A model generated the notes under the pieces. The model was not told the origin of the DNA, made no database searches, and was given only the letters and a program-made list of their open reading frames with translations. 64,000 nucleotides of DNA from CADCWK01 sp035944555 (GTDB lineage: Bacteria; Chloroflexota; Chloroflexia; Thermomicrobiales; UBA6265): positions 248,001-312,000 of the forward strand of contig DASZAY010000026.1 of NCBI GenBank assembly GCA_035944555.1. The letters run 5' to 3'. Both the position numbers and the translations under genes were made by a program. Shown here piece by piece: positions 50,385 through 59,935 of the stretch (within the stretch, counting starts at the first letter, position 1; the number at the start of each line of letters is the position of its first letter).

Positions 50385-51239
50385 ATGACGATTGAATCGA
50401 CCGCCCCGAACGGCGTCCGTGTGACGGGGCTGTTCCGTTATCCGATCAAGTCCTGTCGCGGCCAGGCGCTCGACGCCGCGACCTTCGACGCCCGCGGCAT
50501 CGAGCACGACCGCGAATTCGTCATCGTCGACGACGGGGGCCAGTTCCTCACCCAGCGCCAGGTACCACGGATGGCCCTGATCGCGCCAGAGCTCACCGAG
50601 GACGGGCTAAACGTCACGGCGCCGGACATGCCACCGATCCGTTTCTCCCGCCAGCGTGAGGGCAACCACATTCCGGTTGCGATCTGGAAGGACCACGCTC
50701 CTGGCGTCGACCAGGGCGACCAGATCGCGGACTGGCTGAGCGATTTTCTCCGCCAGCCCGTGCGGCTGGCCCGGATGGCAGACGACCATGTCCGCCAGGT
50801 CGACCAAGACTACGCCCGACCGACCGACCAGACCGGCTTCTCCGATGGCTACCCGGCACTGCTGATCAGCGAGGAGTCACTGGTTGAGCTGAACCGGCAG
50901 CTGGAAGCGGCCGGCGAGGCAGCACTACCGATGAACCGGTTCCGCCCGAACATCGTCGTCGCAGGCGCGAGTGAGCCAAATGCCGAAGACGGCTGGGGTG
51001 AGGTCCGCATCGGCGACATGACGCTCAACGGCGTCAAACTCTGCGCCCGCTGCGCGATCACGACGACGGACCAGGAGACGGCTGAGACGGGCAAGGAGCC
51101 ACTGCGCACCTTCGCCCGCTACCGCAAGTTCCGTCGCGGCGTGATGTTCGGTCAGAACATGACCTTCGACGCACCCGGCACCATCCGCGTCGGAGATGCC
51201 GTCGAGGTCGTCCGCGCCGTGGACCTCAGCCTGGCCTGA
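50385..51239 (+). CDS. MOSC domain protein with MOSC N-terminal beta-barrel
   Basis: A 284-residue protein. N-terminal barrel: VTGLFRYPIKSCRGQALDAA, GIEHDREFVIVDDGGQFLTQ. MOSC domain: MNRFRPNIVVAGASEPNAED, VKLCARCAITTTDQETAETG, where Cys is the probable molybdenum-cofactor ligand, as in YcbX/mARC. It should be a molybdopterin sulphur-transfer or N-reductase type enzyme. It is followed 158 bases later by another MOSC protein. Confidence 0.92.
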   Translation: MTIESTAPNGVRVTGLFRYPIKSCRGQALDAATFDARGIEHDREFVIVDDGGQFLTQRQVPRMALIAPELTEDGLNVTAPDMPPIRFSRQREGNHIPVAIWKDHAPGVDQGDQIADWLSDFLRQPVRLARMADDHVRQVDQDYARPTDQTGFSDGYPALLISEESLVELNRQLEAAGEAALPMNRFRPNIVVAGASEPNAEDGWGEVRIGDMTLNGVKLCARCAITTTDQETAETGKEPLRTFARYRKFRRGVMFGQNMTFDAPGTIRVGDAVEVVRAVDLSLA

Positions 51240-51397
51240 TCCGGTTCGCCAGGATGATTCCCCCAGAACCCGGTCCCAATCTCGTGGTCATGTCCCCTCT
51301 TCCCGCAATCCGTGGGATCATCCGCGTCAGAAGTGGCCCCTGCCCTATTACCGGCCAATTGCTGCCGGAATGGGCGGCGGACGAGGAGGAATCGCCG

Positions 51398-51940
51398 ATG
51401 GATGGGACGGTCACGGCGGTCAGTGTCAGCCCGGCGCACACGATGTCCAAGCCGGTCGTGGACACGATCCGGTTGCTGGACGGGCTCGGGGTCGAGGGGG
51501 ACGCGCACGCCGGCGAGACGGTGAAGCACCGCTCCCGTGTGGCCCGGAACCCGGATCAGCCCAACCTGCGTCAGGTTCACCTGATCCACGCCGAACTGCA
51601 CGACGAGCTGCGGGCCGGCGGCTTCGAGATCGCGCCCGGCGAGATGGGCGAGAACGTCACGACCCGCGGGATCGATCTGCTCGGGTTACCGACCGGCACG
51701 CGATTGCGGCTCGGCAACGACGCGGTCGTCGAACTGACCGGCTTGCGGAACCCATGTGCCCAGCTGGACGGGCTCCGGAAGGGACTGATGGCGGCGACGC
51801 TTGATCGCGACGCCGCCGGAGACCTGGTCCGCAAGGCAGGGGTGATGGCCGTCGTCATCACCGGCGGAGAGATCCGGCCTGGCGACCCCATCGCCATCGA
51901 GCTCCCTGATGGCGCGCATACCCCACTCGCACCAGTCTGA
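51398..51940 (+). CDS. Short MOSC-domain protein
   Basis: A 180-residue stand-alone MOSC domain from ATG 51398 (GAGGAGGAATC site). GLGVEGDAHAGETVKHRSRV, RQVHLIHAELHDELRAGGFE, IAPGEMGENVTTRGIDLLGL and LRNPCAQLDGLRKGLMAATL, with the conserved Cys. MOSC proteins handle sulphur or molybdenum cofactor. It is distinct from the longer MOSC protein upstream, not a recent duplicate. Confidence 0.9.
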   Translation: MDGTVTAVSVSPAHTMSKPVVDTIRLLDGLGVEGDAHAGETVKHRSRVARNPDQPNLRQVHLIHAELHDELRAGGFEIAPGEMGENVTTRGIDLLGLPTGTRLRLGNDAVVELTGLRNPCAQLDGLRKGLMAATLDRDAAGDLVRKAGVMAVVITGGEIRPGDPIAIELPDGAHTPLAPV

Positions 51941-51956
51941 CCCGTCGTAGCCTCGG

Positions 51957-52340
51957 CTACTCCTCGGTAAACAGGCAGAAGACGTGGCCGTCCGGGTCCC
52001 GGTGGACACGGACATCGTCCTGGGGCTGGAAGGGATCAAGCGTCGCGCCGCATGCCGCCGCGTGCGCGCAGGCCGCATCCATGTCGTCGACGAAGATGTC
52101 GAGGTGCTGCATCATCTGCTGCTCTCCGGGCGCGGCGGGCCAAACCGGGCGGACGTAGATCGACTCCTTCTGGAACGACATCCGGATGCCTCCGGCCGGG
52201 TTGTCCAGCATTACCCACTCAGGGTCCGGGTCGGCCCGGTACGGCCAGCCCAGCAACCGCGCGTAGAAGTTGGCCAGCGCGACCGGATCAGGAGAATTCA
52301 GGACGACGCTGTTCAGACGAAGACCACCGGGGACGGACAT
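51957..52340 (-). CDS. VOC/glyoxalase-family protein
   Basis: A 127-residue protein: RLNSVVLNSPDPVALANFYA, LLGWPYRADPDPEWVMLDN, HLDIFVDDMDAACAHAAACG and HRDPDGHVFCLFTEE, a standard VOC fold with a two-module pattern. AAAGGAAAGC ribosome site. Metal-binding residues are plausible but not certain. Function unknown. Confidence 0.9.
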   Translation of the reverse strand: MSVPGGLRLNSVVLNSPDPVALANFYARLLGWPYRADPDPEWVMLDNPAGGIRMSFQKESIYVRPVWPAAPGEQQMMQHLDIFVDDMDAACAHAAACGATLDPFQPQDDVRVHRDPDGHVFCLFTEE

Positions 52341-52505
52341 GGGCTGCTTTCCTTTCCAAACGGCGACCAGGCGTCGCCTTCGCCATCATGGCGCATGAAC
52401 CGGACAGCGCTGACCCGCATCCTCCGGCATCGCGCGACAATGCCGTCCGAGCGACCAGTCGTCTGCCGGGCAACGTTCGCCCGGTACCACGAGGAGCATC
52501 CACCG

Positions 52506-53456
52506 ATGACGATCCACCCCTACCGGTTCGGCGTCCACCTCGGCCGCGTCAGCCAGGCGGGCGGGCGGGACGAGCTAGCCGAACAGGTCCGGCAGGCTGA
52601 AGCCCTCGGCTACGACACCATCACCGTCCCGGACCATCCGACCGGTCATGTCATGTGGGGGCCATTCCTCGCGACGGTCGCCGATATCTCCCCGGCGATG
52701 CGGATCGGCACGTTCGTGCTGGACAACGACTTCCGCAACCCGGTCTTCACCGCCCTAGAGGCGGCGTCGCTGGACCTGCTGTCCGGCGGCCGATTCGAGC
52801 TCGGGCTCGGCTCCGGCTGGCTGGGCTCTGATTACACGAAGACCGGCATCCCCTTCGACCCACCCGGTGTCCGCGTCGCGCGGCTGGCCGAAGCCCTCAC
52901 CGTCATCCGCGGCGTGTTCGGCGGCTCCTCATTCTCCTTCGAGGGCGAGTATTACCGCGTCGAGGATGCTGGTGGACCGGACGGCGTGCTGGATCGCGCC
53001 TGCCCACCGATCCTGATCGGCGGCGGCGGCCGGAAGATGCTGACGCTGGCGGGCCAGCATGCCGACATCGTCAGCCTGACCCCGATCGCGCGACGGGATG
53101 GTTCGGGGCTGGACACATCCGACGCGTCGGCGGACGCGACCGACCGCAAGCTCGGCTGGTTGCGCGATGCGGCGGGTGAGCGGATAGGCGAGATCGCGCT
53201 CAACATCCTGCTTCAGCACGTCACCATCACCGACGATGCGACCGAGCGGTCCGAGGCGCTGGCAAAGCTGAGTAACGACTGGGAACTCCCGGGCGATGTG
53301 CTGCTTGGCTCACCCATGATCCTGATCGGATCCGTTGACGAGGTCGTCGCGACCCTCCAGGAGCGCCAGGAGCGCTGGGGGATCTCCTACTACTCCGCCT
53401 TCCCCTGGATGATGGAAGCACTCGGACCGGTGATCGCCCGGTTGCGGGCAGCCTGA
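52506..53456 (+). CDS. F420-dependent LLM-class oxidoreductase (copy 1)
   Basis: A 316-residue TIM-barrel flavin/F420 enzyme. RFGVHLGRVSQAGGRDELAE, LGYDTITVPDHPTGHVMWGP, IGTFVLDNDFRNPVFTALEA, SGGRFELGLGSGWLGSDYTK, GPPILIGGGGRKMLTLAG-type segment (here CPPILIGGGGRKMLTLAGQH). TIGR03621-like. ATG 52506 has GAGGAG. It is adjacent to a paralogue 124 bases downstream. The substrate is unknown. Confidence 0.93.
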   Translation: MTIHPYRFGVHLGRVSQAGGRDELAEQVRQAEALGYDTITVPDHPTGHVMWGPFLATVADISPAMRIGTFVLDNDFRNPVFTALEAASLDLLSGGRFELGLGSGWLGSDYTKTGIPFDPPGVRVARLAEALTVIRGVFGGSSFSFEGEYYRVEDAGGPDGVLDRACPPILIGGGGRKMLTLAGQHADIVSLTPIARRDGSGLDTSDASADATDRKLGWLRDAAGERIGEIALNILLQHVTITDDATERSEALAKLSNDWELPGDVLLGSPMILIGSVDEVVATLQERQERWGISYYSAFPWMMEALGPVIARLRAA

Positions 53457-53580
53457 GAGCCTCGGTACCTGCCGGGCCAGACGCCTCCGGCCGGTCCAGC
53501 AGGTGGCTGGTCCGCCCCGTGCGCAACCATGCGGCAGGCGCCGACTGGAAGGCCGGCAGGACACGCATGGGGAGACGACG

Positions 53581-54522
53581 ATGCCACGGCGCAATTTCCG
53601 GTTCGGGGTGCAGATCACGCGGGGCACGTCCCGGCCCGACTGGCAGGATAAGGCCCGGCGCGCTGAGGCGGCGGGGTACGACGTCCTCGCTACGGTCGAT
53701 CACTTCACCGACGTCTTCGCCTGGGGGCCGGCCATCGTCTCGGCGGCGGCCGTCACCGAAACACTCCGGTTCTGCCCGTATGTGCTGGCCAATGACTTTC
53801 GCCACCCGGCGCTGCTTGGACAGGAGGCGGCAACCGTCGACATCCTCTCCGATGGCCGGCTGGAACTCGGACTCGGCGCCGGCTGGCTGGGTTCGGACTA
53901 CCAGCGCTCCGGCATCGCGTTCGAGGCGCCAGGTGTCCGGGTCGGCAAGCTGTTCGAGTCGGTCAGGATCCTGAAGCGGTATTTCACCAAGGAATCGGTC
54001 ACGTTCGACGGCAAGCACTACCAGGTCGAGGACCTCCCGGGGAACCCGAAGCCGGTCCAGCGGCCACACCCGCCGCTGATCCTCGGCGGTGGTGGACCGC
54101 GCATCCTCTCGTTCGCCGCCCGGGAAGCCGACATCGTCGGATTGATCTGGAAGAGCCGGCCGGACGGCAGTGGCTTCGACCGGAACGACGGCTCGCCGGA
54201 CGGCTTCGACCAGAAGGTCGCCACCGTGCGGGAAGCCGCCGGTGAACGGTTCGATGGGCTGGAGTTCAACGTCCTGCTGGAGCGGTTCGCCGTCACCGAC
54301 GGCGCAGCGGCGACGCGGGCAGAGGTCGACCGGATGGCCGAGCAGTGGGGCGTGCCCCCGGAGACGGTCGAGGCGTCACCAGTGGCGCTGATCGGCTCAC
54401 AGGACGAGATCGTCGAGAAGATGCTGGCCAGCCGCGATCGCTATGGGATCACCTACTACACCGTCCGCGCGCCTGATCTCGACGATTTTGCCCGCATCAT
54501 GGCAGCCGTCCGGGGACGGTAA
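53581..54522 (+). CDS. F420-dependent LLM-class oxidoreductase (copy 2)
   Basis: A 313-residue paralogue of copy 1. FRFGVQITRGTSRPDWQDKA, YDVLATVDHFTDVFAWGPAI, CPYVLANDFRHPALLGQEAA, SDGRLELGLGAGWLGSDYQR and HPPLILGGGGPRILSFAARE are conserved. ATG 53581 with GGGGAGACG. The two form a tandem pair, likely serving related substrates, and imply F420 use. Confidence 0.93.
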   Translation: MPRRNFRFGVQITRGTSRPDWQDKARRAEAAGYDVLATVDHFTDVFAWGPAIVSAAAVTETLRFCPYVLANDFRHPALLGQEAATVDILSDGRLELGLGAGWLGSDYQRSGIAFEAPGVRVGKLFESVRILKRYFTKESVTFDGKHYQVEDLPGNPKPVQRPHPPLILGGGGPRILSFAAREADIVGLIWKSRPDGSGFDRNDGSPDGFDQKVATVREAAGERFDGLEFNVLLERFAVTDGAAATRAEVDRMAEQWGVPPETVEASPVALIGSQDEIVEKMLASRDRYGITYYTVRAPDLDDFARIMAAVRGR

Positions 54523-54610
54523 CGGCGACAGGCAAGCACCGGGTGGTGATCACGGCACGCCTCACCTGGGGCTCACTGATCGTGGAGCCCCGCGGGCAGA
54601 CCAGGAGCAA

Positions 54611-54650
54611 GGCGACCTCGTCCCCGAAATGGCGGAGGGACGAGGTCGCC
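54611..54650. terminator. 14-bp hairpin after the LLM pair
   Basis: GGCGACCTCGTCCC and its exact complement around a 12-base spacer. It lies 89 bases after the stop of LLM copy 2 and before the histidine kinase. Confidence 0.7.
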
Positions 54651-54788
54651 ACGTGAGAACCCTCCAGCAGACCAGCGAATCATCGCCGTGTCACTGCCCC
54701 AACTCGGCACCCGCCGTCATGGACGCCGGGGCGGACGCGGTACAATATGGCATTCACAAGCCATCTCTCATCCCTGTCCGGAGATTCG

Positions 54789-56360
54789 ATGTCTGACCTT
54801 CCGTCGCTGCAGGATGCCCTCGACCGGCTGGCTCGCCTTGCCAGCCGGTTGATCGGCGTTCCCATCGCAATGGTCACCGTGATCGAACCCGATCGACAGC
54901 GGTTCCTCGGACAGATCGGACTCCCCGAACCGTGGGCCAGCGATCGCGAGTCGCCACTCTCGATGTCGCTTTGCCAGTACCCCGCCGCATCCGGTGAGAT
55001 CCTGACGATTCGCGATACCCGCCTCGCCTCGCACATCCCGACCGCGGCCAACGTGATCGATGCCGGCATCATCGCCTATGCCGGAGTTCCGCTCCGATCC
55101 CGGGAGGGCGAGATCCTCGGGACGTTCTGTGCGATCGACCGGGAACCACGTGACTGGACCCCCGAGGAGATCTCCGCCCTCGAGGACCTGGCCGCATCGG
55201 CGTCCGCCGAGCTCGGGCTGCAACTCGCCAATACCCGGCTCGCCCGTGCCCGGAGCTTCGCGGACGCCATCGTCAACACGCTGCGCCGACCGTTGATCGT
55301 CCTGGATAACCAGCTGACGATCGTTGCCTGCAACGCCGCCTTTCCCCGCACATTCCGGTTAGACGGCGCGCCGGTCATCGGACAGTCGATAGCGACCGTT
55401 GGAGATGGCCGCTGGGATGACCCGGTCCTGCTTGGCGAGTTGCGGGCGACCCTTCACGACCAGGTCCGCCGCGACGGGATCGAGCTCCACCGGGACATGC
55501 CCGGCCTCGGTGCGCGAACCATCCGGGTGAACATCACGCCGCTGGAGTGGTCTGACGCGGACGAGCCGATGCTGCTGGTCAGCCTGGAAGACGCCACGAC
55601 CAGCATCCGGATTCAGCGGGAGCGCCAGGAATTCATCGATACCATGGCCCACGACCTTCGCAACCCGGTCGCGGCGATCCGGGGCGAAGCCCAGTTGCTT
55701 GCCCGGCGGGCCGCCCGCGGGACGCTCGATGAATCGCGGATGATGCGCAGTCTCGGCGTGATCGACGACGGGACCGCCCGGATGGTCCGCCTGATCGACG
55801 ACATGGTCGACACGGTCTACCTCAGCGCCGGCCAGCCGATCACGCTGGACGTCACTGAGGTCGATCTGTCCGCGCTGATCGACGACGTCGTCCGTAACGC
55901 GGGCATGGTTACGTCCGCCCATCACTTCGAGGTCGAGGTGCGCGTCCCGGTCACGGTCCAGGGCGACACCGTCCGGTTGCGGCGCGTCCTGGACAACCTG
56001 ATCAGCAATGCGATCAAGTACTCTCCCAACGGCGGGACGATCGCCGTGACGCTGGACGACGCCACCGTAGACGGGCGCGCCGGCGGCACCATCATGATCG
56101 CCGACGAGGGCATCGGGATCCCTCCCCAGGATCTCCCTCGTCTGTTCGATCGCTTCCACCGCGGCGCCAACGTCGGCGTCATCGAAGGCAGTGGCATCGG
56201 CCTCTCCGGTGTCCGCCAGCTGGTCGAACAGCACGGTGGCCGGGTCTCGGTGGAGAGCACGGTCGAGATCGGCACGACCGTCTCCGTCTGGCTCCCCGCC
56301 GGAGACCTCCGGACCGCCACCCCGGCGGATGCCCCGTCCGTTTCCGACCAGGCCAACTAG
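54789..56360 (+). CDS. Orphan GAF-PAS sensor histidine kinase
   Basis: A 523-residue cytosolic-looking kinase with no transmembrane helix. GAF domain (residues ~1-150: VIEPDRQRFLGQIGLPEPWA, SLCQYPAASGEILTIRDTRL), PAS-like middle (~165-275: LIVLDNQLTIVACNAAFPRT), H-box EFIDTMAHDLRNPVAAIRGE with the phospho-accepting His, N-box LDNLISNAIKYSPNGGTIAV, G1 DEGIGIPPQDLPRLFDRFHR and G2 GSGIGLSGVRQLVEQHGGRV. ATG 54789 follows GGAG. No response regulator is adjacent. Confidence 0.93.
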   Translation: MSDLPSLQDALDRLARLASRLIGVPIAMVTVIEPDRQRFLGQIGLPEPWASDRESPLSMSLCQYPAASGEILTIRDTRLASHIPTAANVIDAGIIAYAGVPLRSREGEILGTFCAIDREPRDWTPEEISALEDLAASASAELGLQLANTRLARARSFADAIVNTLRRPLIVLDNQLTIVACNAAFPRTFRLDGAPVIGQSIATVGDGRWDDPVLLGELRATLHDQVRRDGIELHRDMPGLGARTIRVNITPLEWSDADEPMLLVSLEDATTSIRIQRERQEFIDTMAHDLRNPVAAIRGEAQLLARRAARGTLDESRMMRSLGVIDDGTARMVRLIDDMVDTVYLSAGQPITLDVTEVDLSALIDDVVRNAGMVTSAHHFEVEVRVPVTVQGDTVRLRRVLDNLISNAIKYSPNGGTIAVTLDDATVDGRAGGTIMIADEGIGIPPQDLPRLFDRFHRGANVGVIEGSGIGLSGVRQLVEQHGGRVSVESTVEIGTTVSVWLPAGDLRTATPADAPSVSDQAN

Positions 56361-56554
56361 TTCGAGGTCAGATTCACCCACGAGTCAGGCGCATCGCTGC
56401 GCCCTCGCCAGATGTACTTCCACCCCGTCAGGGAACCCTTGCCGCCCGGCCGACGTCTGAATAGATGTCCCCGGGGTGTGCCATTGCGCTGCCGCTTGGG
56501 GACCGGGAGTGGCGAACATCCCGAATCGTTCTTCATCTAAGAAGGATGTCCAGC

Positions 56555-57583
56555 ATGGGTGCCAATCAGATGCCGTCTGACGTTTCCGTCTCCACCGTCA
56601 CCGCCCCGGGTGTAACCGGAAACCTATCCCGCCGTCGCTTCGCGGGCATGCTCGCCGGCGGGGCGTTCGCCGCGATCGCCGCTGGTGGGTTCGCCCGGTC
56701 CGCCGGCGCCCAATCCGACCGCCCGGAGCGGAGCACCCCGACCGGCAACTGGGTCACGACCGCTGCCCTGAACCTCCGCGAATCGGCCAGCACCTCGTCC
56801 CGCGTCCTTGCCGTAATCCCGGCCGGGACCGCCCTTGTCACCTACAGCGGGGAACAGAATGGCTTCCGCAGCACCGTCTACGGCAACCAGACCGGCTGGG
56901 TCGCAGTCGCCTACCTGAAGAACGCGGGCAACAGCGGCAGCTCCGACGGCCCTGACCCGTCCCAGAGCTTCGCCGCCACTGCAACCGTCTCGGTCGCGAC
57001 CAACTTCCGCACCGGGGCCAGCACCGGCTCCTCGGTTATCCAGGTCGTTGCCGCGAACACGGTCGTCAACATCGGCACGCAGATCGTCAACGGCTTCCGG
57101 GCCGTCAGCATCGGTGGCCGGCTTGGCTGGATGATCGACTCGTCGCTCCGGCAGGGCGGCGGTGGCAATCCGCCCCCGACCAATGGTGGCGCGACCGGCC
57201 CGGCGACGATCAACTCGGCCGCCAACTTCCGGATGGACCCGTCCTACGGCAACAACGTCATCCGGGTGCTGCCCGCCGGCACCGCGGTGACCCTGTCCGG
57301 CCGCGTCTCCGGCGACTTCGTCGAGGTCAGCACCCCCGGCGATATCGGCTGGGTGTACGGCCCCCTCGTCACCCGCCACAACCCCAATACCCAGCAGGTC
57401 ACCTACCGGGCAACGGCGACGCTCAACATGCGCGAGCAGTCCAGTGCCTCGTCCCGGCTGGTCGGCGTGCTTCCGGCCGGCGCGACCTGCACGGGTCCGC
57501 AGGTCTCCGCCAACGGCTATACGCCGGTGACGTACAACGGCCAGTACGGCTTCGTCTTGACCCAGTATCTCGTCAGGGTCTAG
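56555..57583 (+). CDS. Tat-exported protein with bacterial SH3 repeats
   Basis: A 342-residue exported protein. Twin-arginine leader (LSRRRFAGMLAGGAFAAIAA), then four SH3_3-type repeats beginning about residues 66, 140, 220 and 295 (AALNLRESASTSSRVLAVIP, TNFRTGASTGSSVIQVVAAN, AANFRMDPSYGNNVIRVLPA, TLNMREQSSASSRLVGVLPA). SH3_3 domains bind cell-wall peptides. No lipobox or catalytic domain is present. Start ATG 56555 with AAGGA eight bases upstream. Monocistronic, with a strong terminator. Confidence 0.9.
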   Translation: MGANQMPSDVSVSTVTAPGVTGNLSRRRFAGMLAGGAFAAIAAGGFARSAGAQSDRPERSTPTGNWVTTAALNLRESASTSSRVLAVIPAGTALVTYSGEQNGFRSTVYGNQTGWVAVAYLKNAGNSGSSDGPDPSQSFAATATVSVATNFRTGASTGSSVIQVVAANTVVNIGTQIVNGFRAVSIGGRLGWMIDSSLRQGGGGNPPPTNGGATGPATINSAANFRMDPSYGNNVIRVLPAGTAVTLSGRVSGDFVEVSTPGDIGWVYGPLVTRHNPNTQQVTYRATATLNMREQSSASSRLVGVLPAGATCTGPQVSANGYTPVTYNGQYGFVLTQYLVRV

Positions 57584-57635
57584 CGACCCGCACACCAGCC
57601 AGCGTACGCCGGTTCCGCGGCAGTACGTGACCGAT

Positions 57636-57672
57636 GACGACGGCCCGGGAGCGCTGCTCCCGGGCCGTCGTC
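57636..57672. terminator. 17-bp hairpin between convergent genes
   Basis: GACGACGGCCCGGGAGC and its complement flank a GCT loop. It terminates the SH3 protein and faces the end of the first solute-binding protein. Confidence 0.8.
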
Positions 57673-57696
57673 CGTCATGCGTAGCCGGGTCTGTGC

Positions 57697-59367
57697 CTAC
57701 AGGCCGCCCTGCTCCTGCAACGCCTGCTCGTACTCCTCACGGATCTGCTGGCCACCACGGTCCAGCCATTCCTGGATGACCGAGTCGAAGGATGACAGCG
57801 GCTCCCGGCCGGTCACGATCGCCGTCACCCGGTCAGTCGCGAACTGGTCCAGCGACGGACCGGTGGAGACTTCCGTCTCGGAATAGAGCGTGAGGGCCGG
57901 GTTGTCAATCCCGACGGCGACCGACTCGTGGAGCCCCTGCTGGACCGTCAGTCCGATCTCAGGCTCCTCAGGCGTGAAGATGACGGACGGGGTGCCGCCG
58001 AAGTAGGTGAGCGCGGCCCGCTCCAGGGTGCCCTGTTCGGTGGTGATCGGGTTGCCCCGCTCATCACGGGTGAAATGGAGCCCCTCGATCCCGTAGGTCT
58101 TGAACAGCCATTCCTCCGACCCGAACGGAGCCGCCAGCCAGTCCATGATCCGGAGCAGCTCCAGGACCCGCTCCTCATCCCCGTCGACCGAGGACGGGAT
58201 CGCGACCATGCCGAAGAACCCAGGCGTATTCCACGTCACGCCCGGCGTCCCGTTGGCCCGGTGCGGGACCACGTACTCGAGCGTTCCCGCCGGGTTGACC
58301 TGCTGGATTCGTGTGCCGACACCGGTCGCACCAAAGAACGACCCGAATGACTCGGAATGGAACCCGGTCCCACCAGCGACGAAGGTGTCGAGTGCGGCCG
58401 CATACGTCATCGTCGCCGCGTCGGGGTGATAGGCCCCGGCAGCGTAGGCGTTGGTCAGGAATTCGAGCGCCTGCCGGTACTCGCCGGTCTCCGCCATCGC
58501 CGTCATGGTGCCGTCGGCCTCCAGGCGCCAGTCGAAGGGCACGCCGTGGCCGAACACCGCGTAGCCGTTGTCCCAGGTCGTCCAGCCGCTGTTGAACCGA
58601 CCGGCCCCCCAGGTGTCGGGATTGCCGTTGCCATTCGGGTCGCCCGTGCTGAAGCCGGTGAGCAACTGGCCGATCTGGTCGACGGTCAACGTCCGGCTCG
58701 GGGTGACGCCGATCGTGGTTGCCCAGTCACTGCGGTAGAACGGCAGGTCGGACGCGATCCCTCCGGGCAGCGGGATGCCGTATTGGCGACCCTGGAACCG
58801 GGAGTTGCGCCAGGCGAACTCCGGGAAGGCGGCCAGGTTGGGGAACTGGGCCAGCCCCTCACCGGTCAGATAGTCAGTCAGGTCGAGGAATGCCCCCTGG
58901 TTCAGTCCCTGCCACTGCTGGGGTGCGCCCTGGTTGGGGTTCAGGTAGAACAGATCCGGTAGGTCGCCGCCGGCGAAGTAGGCGGAACTCTTCTCGCCAT
59001 AGGCTGGCTGCGGGGTCATGTCGATCTCCCACGTCACGCCAAGGCGGCGCTCCAGCTCCTGCCAGTAGGGGTTGTCGTCGCGGCCCGGGCCGGGCGTCGC
59101 GTACGAGATCGTGAAGGCGCGGACGGTTCCGCCGTTGCCCGGCACGCCCGAGGTCGCGGCGTAGGGCTGCGGCAGCTGGAGACAGACGTCCGGCACGCCA
59201 TCGACGGTCGACCGGACGAAACCGTTGTCCGTGACCGGCATCGCGGCAGGGGTCGCGGTGTCCTGGGCGAATGTGATCCGGGGCGCGGCGACGAGCGCGG
59301 TCGTCGCGGCGGCGGCACCGGCCAGCGCGGCTCGGCGGGTCAGTCGAGGGGAATGACCTGTCGACAT
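57697..59367 (-). CDS. Tat-exported large solute-binding protein (LipO/YtcQ type), copy 1
   Basis: A 556-residue extracytoplasmic solute-binding protein. Tat leader (RLTRRAALAGAAAATTALVA) with no lipobox. Conserved stretch GRDDNPYWQELERRLGVTWE (~residues 95-115), AGGDLPDLFYLNPNQGAPQQ, GSEEWLFKTYGIEGLHFTRD, ending EEYEQALQEQGGL. It should bind a carbohydrate for an ABC importer. Start ATG 59367; 16 more codons are open upstream. It is one of three tandem paralogues. Confidence 0.92.
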   Translation of the reverse strand: MSTGHSPRLTRRAALAGAAAATTALVAAPRITFAQDTATPAAMPVTDNGFVRSTVDGVPDVCLQLPQPYAATSGVPGNGGTVRAFTISYATPGPGRDDNPYWQELERRLGVTWEIDMTPQPAYGEKSSAYFAGGDLPDLFYLNPNQGAPQQWQGLNQGAFLDLTDYLTGEGLAQFPNLAAFPEFAWRNSRFQGRQYGIPLPGGIASDLPFYRSDWATTIGVTPSRTLTVDQIGQLLTGFSTGDPNGNGNPDTWGAGRFNSGWTTWDNGYAVFGHGVPFDWRLEADGTMTAMAETGEYRQALEFLTNAYAAGAYHPDAATMTYAAALDTFVAGGTGFHSESFGSFFGATGVGTRIQQVNPAGTLEYVVPHRANGTPGVTWNTPGFFGMVAIPSSVDGDEERVLELLRIMDWLAAPFGSEEWLFKTYGIEGLHFTRDERGNPITTEQGTLERAALTYFGGTPSVIFTPEEPEIGLTVQQGLHESVAVGIDNPALTLYSETEVSTGPSLDQFATDRVTAIVTGREPLSSFDSVIQEWLDRGGQQIREEYEQALQEQGGL

Positions 59368-59935
59368 GGTGGAGCCATCCTTCTCCGGGTTGCATGACGT
59401 GCGGAACACGTCCACGGCCCGATTGACACCGGGCGAAACCGCCCGGTCGGCCCTGAACGCATTGCCAGATGGTTGCCATCGTCAATCAACTGAGCCGGTT
59501 CCCCAGGCCATGGGGAATATCTGATTCGCCCGGTTCCACGGAGAAGGGCGGGGACGGCGGAGGCATCAGGGAAATCAGTCCGACCGCTCCTGTCGACCGA
59601 GGACGTTGACGATCACGTCCCCGTTGGCATCACGCTCGAAGTGCTCGCCCTCGACCATAGGAGAGGAACGTCCATTCCTCCGATCCGGATAGCGAGGGAG
59701 CTCAGAACCCGGTCCTCACCGCCGATGGATCGCGGGACGATCGGAGTTGGTGGGAATCCGTCGCGGCGTCCCGGGATGCGTGTCCAAGGTTGGCTTTCGC
59801 CATGGTCAACTGGCTGGTTCCGCGCCATCCGCTCGCGCTGGTCCGGCGGACTCAACGCGGATCGCCGCCCGGCCCGGGCCCTTGGGCTCAGGACGGACGG
59901 CGATGTCAGTGATCCTCGTCTGGTGAGCTGGCGTC
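59368..59935. other. Intergenic region between solute-binding protein copies 1 and 2
   Basis: 568 bases with no convincing gene. Contents: a 13-bp palindrome GATGG-TTG-CCATC at 59468-59480, and a small hairpin TTCCCCA-GGCCA-TGGGGAA at 59499-59517. A 27-codon leftward open frame at 59575-59658 (MVEGEHFERDANGD...) is too short and has no ribosome site at proper spacing. The promoter of copy 1 must lie here. Confidence 0.45.
59468..59480. promoter_or_regulatory. Palindrome upstream of solute-binding protein copy 1
   Basis: GATGG-TTG-CCATC, a perfect 5-bp-arm palindrome about 100 bases upstream of the copy 1 start. It resembles an operator for a sugar-responsive repressor, but the regulator is unknown and the match is short. 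Confidence 0.3.

Noticed and set aside
59575..59658. 27-codon leftward open frame (MVEGEHFERDANGD...)
   Set aside because: Too short, with no ribosome site at proper spacing and no homology that I can see.
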